A stretch of DNA of 64,000 bases, taken from assembly GCF_022637395.1 (NCBI RefSeq), contig NZ_CP093337.1, positions 2,154,001-2,218,000 on the forward strand, read 5' to 3'. The stretch is from Shinella sp. H4-D48 (GTDB lineage: Bacteria > Pseudomonadota > Alphaproteobacteria > Rhizobiales > Rhizobiaceae). The notes under the pieces are model-generated. The model was not told the DNA's origin and searched no databases. It was given only the letters and a program-made list of their open reading frames with translations. Position numbers and translations under genes: made by a program. Below are positions 62,092 to 64,000 of this stretch, piece after piece; the first letter of the stretch is position 1, and each line of letters begins with the position of its first letter.

Positions 62092-62856
62092 ATGAACACG
62101 CACGCAACATCCTCTCCGCAGTTCTATCTCACCGCGCCGGCGGCTTGCCCCTATCTGCCGCAGGAGATGGAGAGGAAGGTGTTTACCCATCTGGTGGGCG
62201 AGCGCGCGCCGGAGCTGAACGATCTGCTGACCCAGGGCGGCTTCCGCCGATCGCAGAACATAGCCTATCGCCCGGCCTGCGAAACGTGCCGCGCCTGCAT
62301 TTCCGTTCGCATCCTCGTCAACGAGTTCGAGCCGCGCCGCACCATGCGGCGTGTGCTGGCGGCCAATGCCGATCTCGTCTCGCGCGATTACCCCGCCGAG
62401 CCCTCCAGCGAGCAGTATTCGCTGTTCCGCGACTATCTGGATGCCCGCCACCAGAAGGGCGGCATGTCCGACATGTCCGTGCTCGACTACGCGATGATGG
62501 TGGAGGACACCCACGTCAACACCCGCGTCATCGAATATCGCCTGCGCGAGGAAGGCGCGGGCCTCAAGGAGCGTCCGCAAGGCGAGCTGCTGGCCGTGGC
62601 GCTCACCGACCGCATGGGCGATGGCCTTTCGATGGTCTATTCCTTCTATGATACCGAGCGGGCCGAGCGTTCGCTCGGCACCTTCATGATCCTCGACCAT
62701 ATCAGGCGTGCCAAGGCGCTCGGCCTGCCGCACGTCTATCTCGGCTACTGGGTGAAGGGATCGCGCAAAATGGATTATAAAACAAAGTTTTTGCCGCAGG
62801 AGCACCTGATGCCGCGTGGATGGGAGCGCTATGATGGAGATAGTGCTGCCTCGTAA
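62092..62856 (+). CDS. bpt: Aspartate/glutamate leucyltransferase (Bpt)
   Basis: A 254-residue aminoacyl-tRNA-protein transferase of the arginyltransferase-like Bpt group. It adds leucine from Leu-tRNA to N-terminal Asp or Glu, marking proteins for degradation by ClpAP through ClpS. Conserved parts are PCPYLP-like [41 protein letters not shown] with the cysteine cluster, and [17 protein letters not shown]. The frame is also open from GTG 62059, but [23 protein letters not shown] is the family start. The EamA gene follows after 18 bases. Confidence 0.9.
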   Translation: MNTHATSSPQFYLTAPAACPYLPQEMERKVFTHLVGERAPELNDLLTQGGFRRSQNIAYRPACETCRACISVRILVNEFEPRRTMRRVLAANADLVSRDYPAEPSSEQYSLFRDYLDARHQKGGMSDMSVLDYAMMVEDTHVNTRVIEYRLREEGAGLKERPQGELLAVALTDRMGDGLSMVYSFYDTERAERSLGTFMILDHIRRAKALGLPHVYLGYWVKGSRKMDYKTKFLPQEHLMPRGWERYDGDSAAS

Positions 62857-62874
62857 TCGATATTCGGTCCCGCC

Positions 62875-63792
62875 TTGTCCAAGACGAATGATCCCGCCCT
62901 TCACCGCAAGGGTCTTCTGATAACCGCCCTCGGCGGTCTCGCGCTTTCCTTCGATATTCCGCTGATTCGTGCTGCCCATGGCGAATTCTGGTCGATGGTC
63001 GTCGTGAGGAATGTTGCCGTCTTCGTGATGGCGCTCGTCCTGTGGGCGGGCCTGAATTTCGTGATGCGGCGCAGGACGGTGCTGGTGCCCGGCCGAGTCG
63101 GCCTTTTGATCGCGCTGCTCTACGGCATCAACGGCCTGACCTTCATGCTGGCGGTGTTCAACACCACGACCGCCAACGTCGTCTTCATCCTCGCCTTTAC
63201 CTCGATGTTCGCGGCGATCCTATCTTGGATCTTCCTCGGCGAACGTCCGTCCAATGCCACGCTCATCACCATGGCCGCCATGGTTGGCGGCGTTCTCCTG
63301 ATCGTGCATGACGGACTTTCGAGCGGCAACGTCTTCGGCGATGTGATGGCCGCATGCTCCGCCATGCTGCTTGCGGCATCGCTGACGCTCAGCCGGAAAA
63401 GCGGCGCGGAAATGGGCTTCGTTCCGCTGGTCGCCACGCTGCTACCGGGCATTCTCGGGCTGTTTTTCCTGCCGCCCGGCGGCCTGACCGTTGCCGAGCC
63501 GTACTATATCCTTCTCAACGGCCTCGTCCTGCTGCCGCTGGCCTTCTGGTGTCTCGCCACGGGCCCGCGTTATCTGTCGGCACCGGAAGTCGGCATGTTC
63601 TATCTGGTGGAAACGGTGCTGGCGCCGGTGTGGGTGTGGATCGCCTTCTCCGAAACCCCCACGACGCAGACGCTGATCGGCGGGGCAATTCTCATCCTCG
63701 CCCTGCTCGGCCATTCGCTGTGGCAGATGCGCTCGAAATCCCGTGCCGCGCGGGCAAGTGCCGCAGTCGCTGAGCTCCCCCTGACGCACTGA
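62875..63792 (+). CDS. EamA/DMT family transporter
   Basis: A 305-residue drug/metabolite transporter with ten predicted helices in two EamA repeats. It begins KGLLITALGGLALSFDIPLIR and includes FNTTTANVVFILAFTSMFAAILSWIFLGERPS at the end of repeat 1 and APEVGMFYLVETVLAPVWVWIAFSE in repeat 2. The transported compound is unknown. The TTG at 62875 is the only start that keeps the first helix with its polar lead; the ribosome site is weak. It lies 18 bases after the leucyl-transferase gene and is probably co-transcribed with it. It is only distantly similar to the EamA protein at 23927-24763. Confidence 0.86.
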   Translation: MSKTNDPALHRKGLLITALGGLALSFDIPLIRAAHGEFWSMVVVRNVAVFVMALVLWAGLNFVMRRRTVLVPGRVGLLIALLYGINGLTFMLAVFNTTTANVVFILAFTSMFAAILSWIFLGERPSNATLITMAAMVGGVLLIVHDGLSSGNVFGDVMAACSAMLLAASLTLSRKSGAEMGFVPLVATLLPGILGLFFLPPGGLTVAEPYYILLNGLVLLPLAFWCLATGPRYLSAPEVGMFYLVETVLAPVWVWIAFSETPTTQTLIGGAILILALLGHSLWQMRSKSRAARASAAVAELPLTH

Positions 63793-63816
63793 TCCTTGAG
63801 ACCGGTCGACGCCCAT

Positions 63817-63835
63817 GTTATAACTCGGTTATAAC
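63817..63835. promoter_or_regulatory. Double GTTATAAC palindrome, probable operator of the antitoxin gene
   Basis: Two identical 8-base palindromes, GTTATAAC at 63817-63824 and 63828-63835, are spaced one helical turn apart (11 bases). They end 12 bases before the antitoxin ATG and overlap TATAAC, a possible -10 box. Autorepression by an AbrB/MazE-type dimer pair fits this geometry. Confidence 0.6.
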
Positions 63836-63847
63836 GGAGCCAGAGCC

Positions 63848-64000
63848 ATGAACATCACCATCCGCAAGATCGGCAATTCGGAAGGCATCATCATCCCCAA
63901 GGACGTCCTCGACCGCATGGGCGTCAAGGCGGGAGATGAGATCGTTCTGCTCGAAGAAGACGGTGAAATCAGACTCGCCGCGCAGAACGCAGACCTAGCG
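63848..64000 (+). CDS. AbrB/MazE/SpoVT family antitoxin, 3' end beyond window
   Basis: The first 51 codons of a swapped-hairpin AbrB-type DNA-binding protein: MNITIRKIGNSEGIIIPKDV then MGVKAGDEIVLLEEDGEIRL. This is the typical N-terminal domain of MazE/VapB-like antitoxins; many rhizobial members are paired with a toxin gene of the Doc/Fic, PemK or VapC kind just downstream, here off the window. CGGAGC precedes the ATG by about 6 bases. The double palindrome upstream supports a self-regulated toxin-antitoxin operon. The toxin itself is not visible, so the pairing is inferred. Confidence 0.8.
   Translation, partial: MNITIRKIGNSEGIIIPKDVLDRMGVKAGDEIVLLEEDGEIRLAAQNADLA

Overview
This 64 kb window is ordinary chromosomal DNA of an alphaproteobacterium, almost certainly of the order Rhizobiales and most likely the family Rhizobiaceae. 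The evidence is high GC with strong third-position bias, and gene neighbourhoods typical of rhizobia: glyA-nrdR-ribD-ribE-ribH-nusB, a DUF177 gene followed by plsX-fabH-ihfA-merR, clpP/clpX/lon/HU in series, and an L,D-transpeptidase next to an LdtR-type MarR regulator. Fused SecDF, a GTTC-N7-GTTC type SOS box and a CTGTCAT-type Pho box fit the same group. I see no insertion sequence, prophage, integrase or CRISPR array.

Layout. 1-7.0 kb: 3'-truncated secDF, a small membrane protein, and a YhaO/YhaN-like (SbcCD-type) nuclease/ATPase operon. 7.2-10.1 kb: a MarR regulator with an apparently leaderless promoter, then a secreted phytase/esterase-like protein behind a good Pho box. 10.2-16.2 kb: HU, Lon, a carboxymuconolactone decarboxylase-like protein, ClpX and ClpP, with heat-shock-type promoters before lon and possibly clpP. 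16.4-26.2 kb: accessory metabolism (gamma-glutamyltransferase, cytochrome P450, SDR/MarR divergent pair, cupin, MetY-type sulfhydrylase, two tandem CoA-binding proteins, EamA transporter, crotonase, thioesterase). 26.2-32 kb: rplM-rpsI, agmatinase, argC coupled to an antibiotic-kinase-like gene, ctaA, DUF2842.

32-41.6 kb is a Wzy-type exopolysaccharide locus: acetyltransferase-like protein, GumC/Wzz-type co-polymerase with a degenerate kinase domain, Wza-type lipoprotein, two GT4 glycosyltransferases, a WcaJ-type initiating transferase and an O-antigen ligase/polymerase-like protein. No flippase is present in the cluster. 41.7-42.8 kb holds tRNA-Pro(GGG), a GlsB-type membrane protein, an orphan terminator that suggests a small RNA, and a 73-residue protein whose promoter overlaps a LexA-type box. 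42.8-47.8 kb is lipid and envelope core (merR, ihfA, fabH, plsX, DUF177, cytochrome bc1 chaperone, BamE). 47.9-57.4 kb holds a proton-pumping pyrophosphatase, an MFS transporter, nusB, the riboflavin genes with a diguanylate cyclase inserted between ribH and ribE, nrdR and glyA. 57.5-64 kb holds the L,D-transpeptidase/LdtR pair, a DUF6163-like protein, hemB, an RDD protein, the Bpt leucyl-transferase, an EamA transporter and the start of an AbrB/MazE antitoxin behind a double palindrome.

No single stretch looks like a large undescribed system. The best new leads are regulatory: the SOS-box small protein, the neighbouring candidate structured RNA, the leaderless MarR promoter, the Pho-box phytase-like gene, and the kinase-dead co-polymerase of the polysaccharide locus. 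Motif positions and starts were read by eye; no database search was run.
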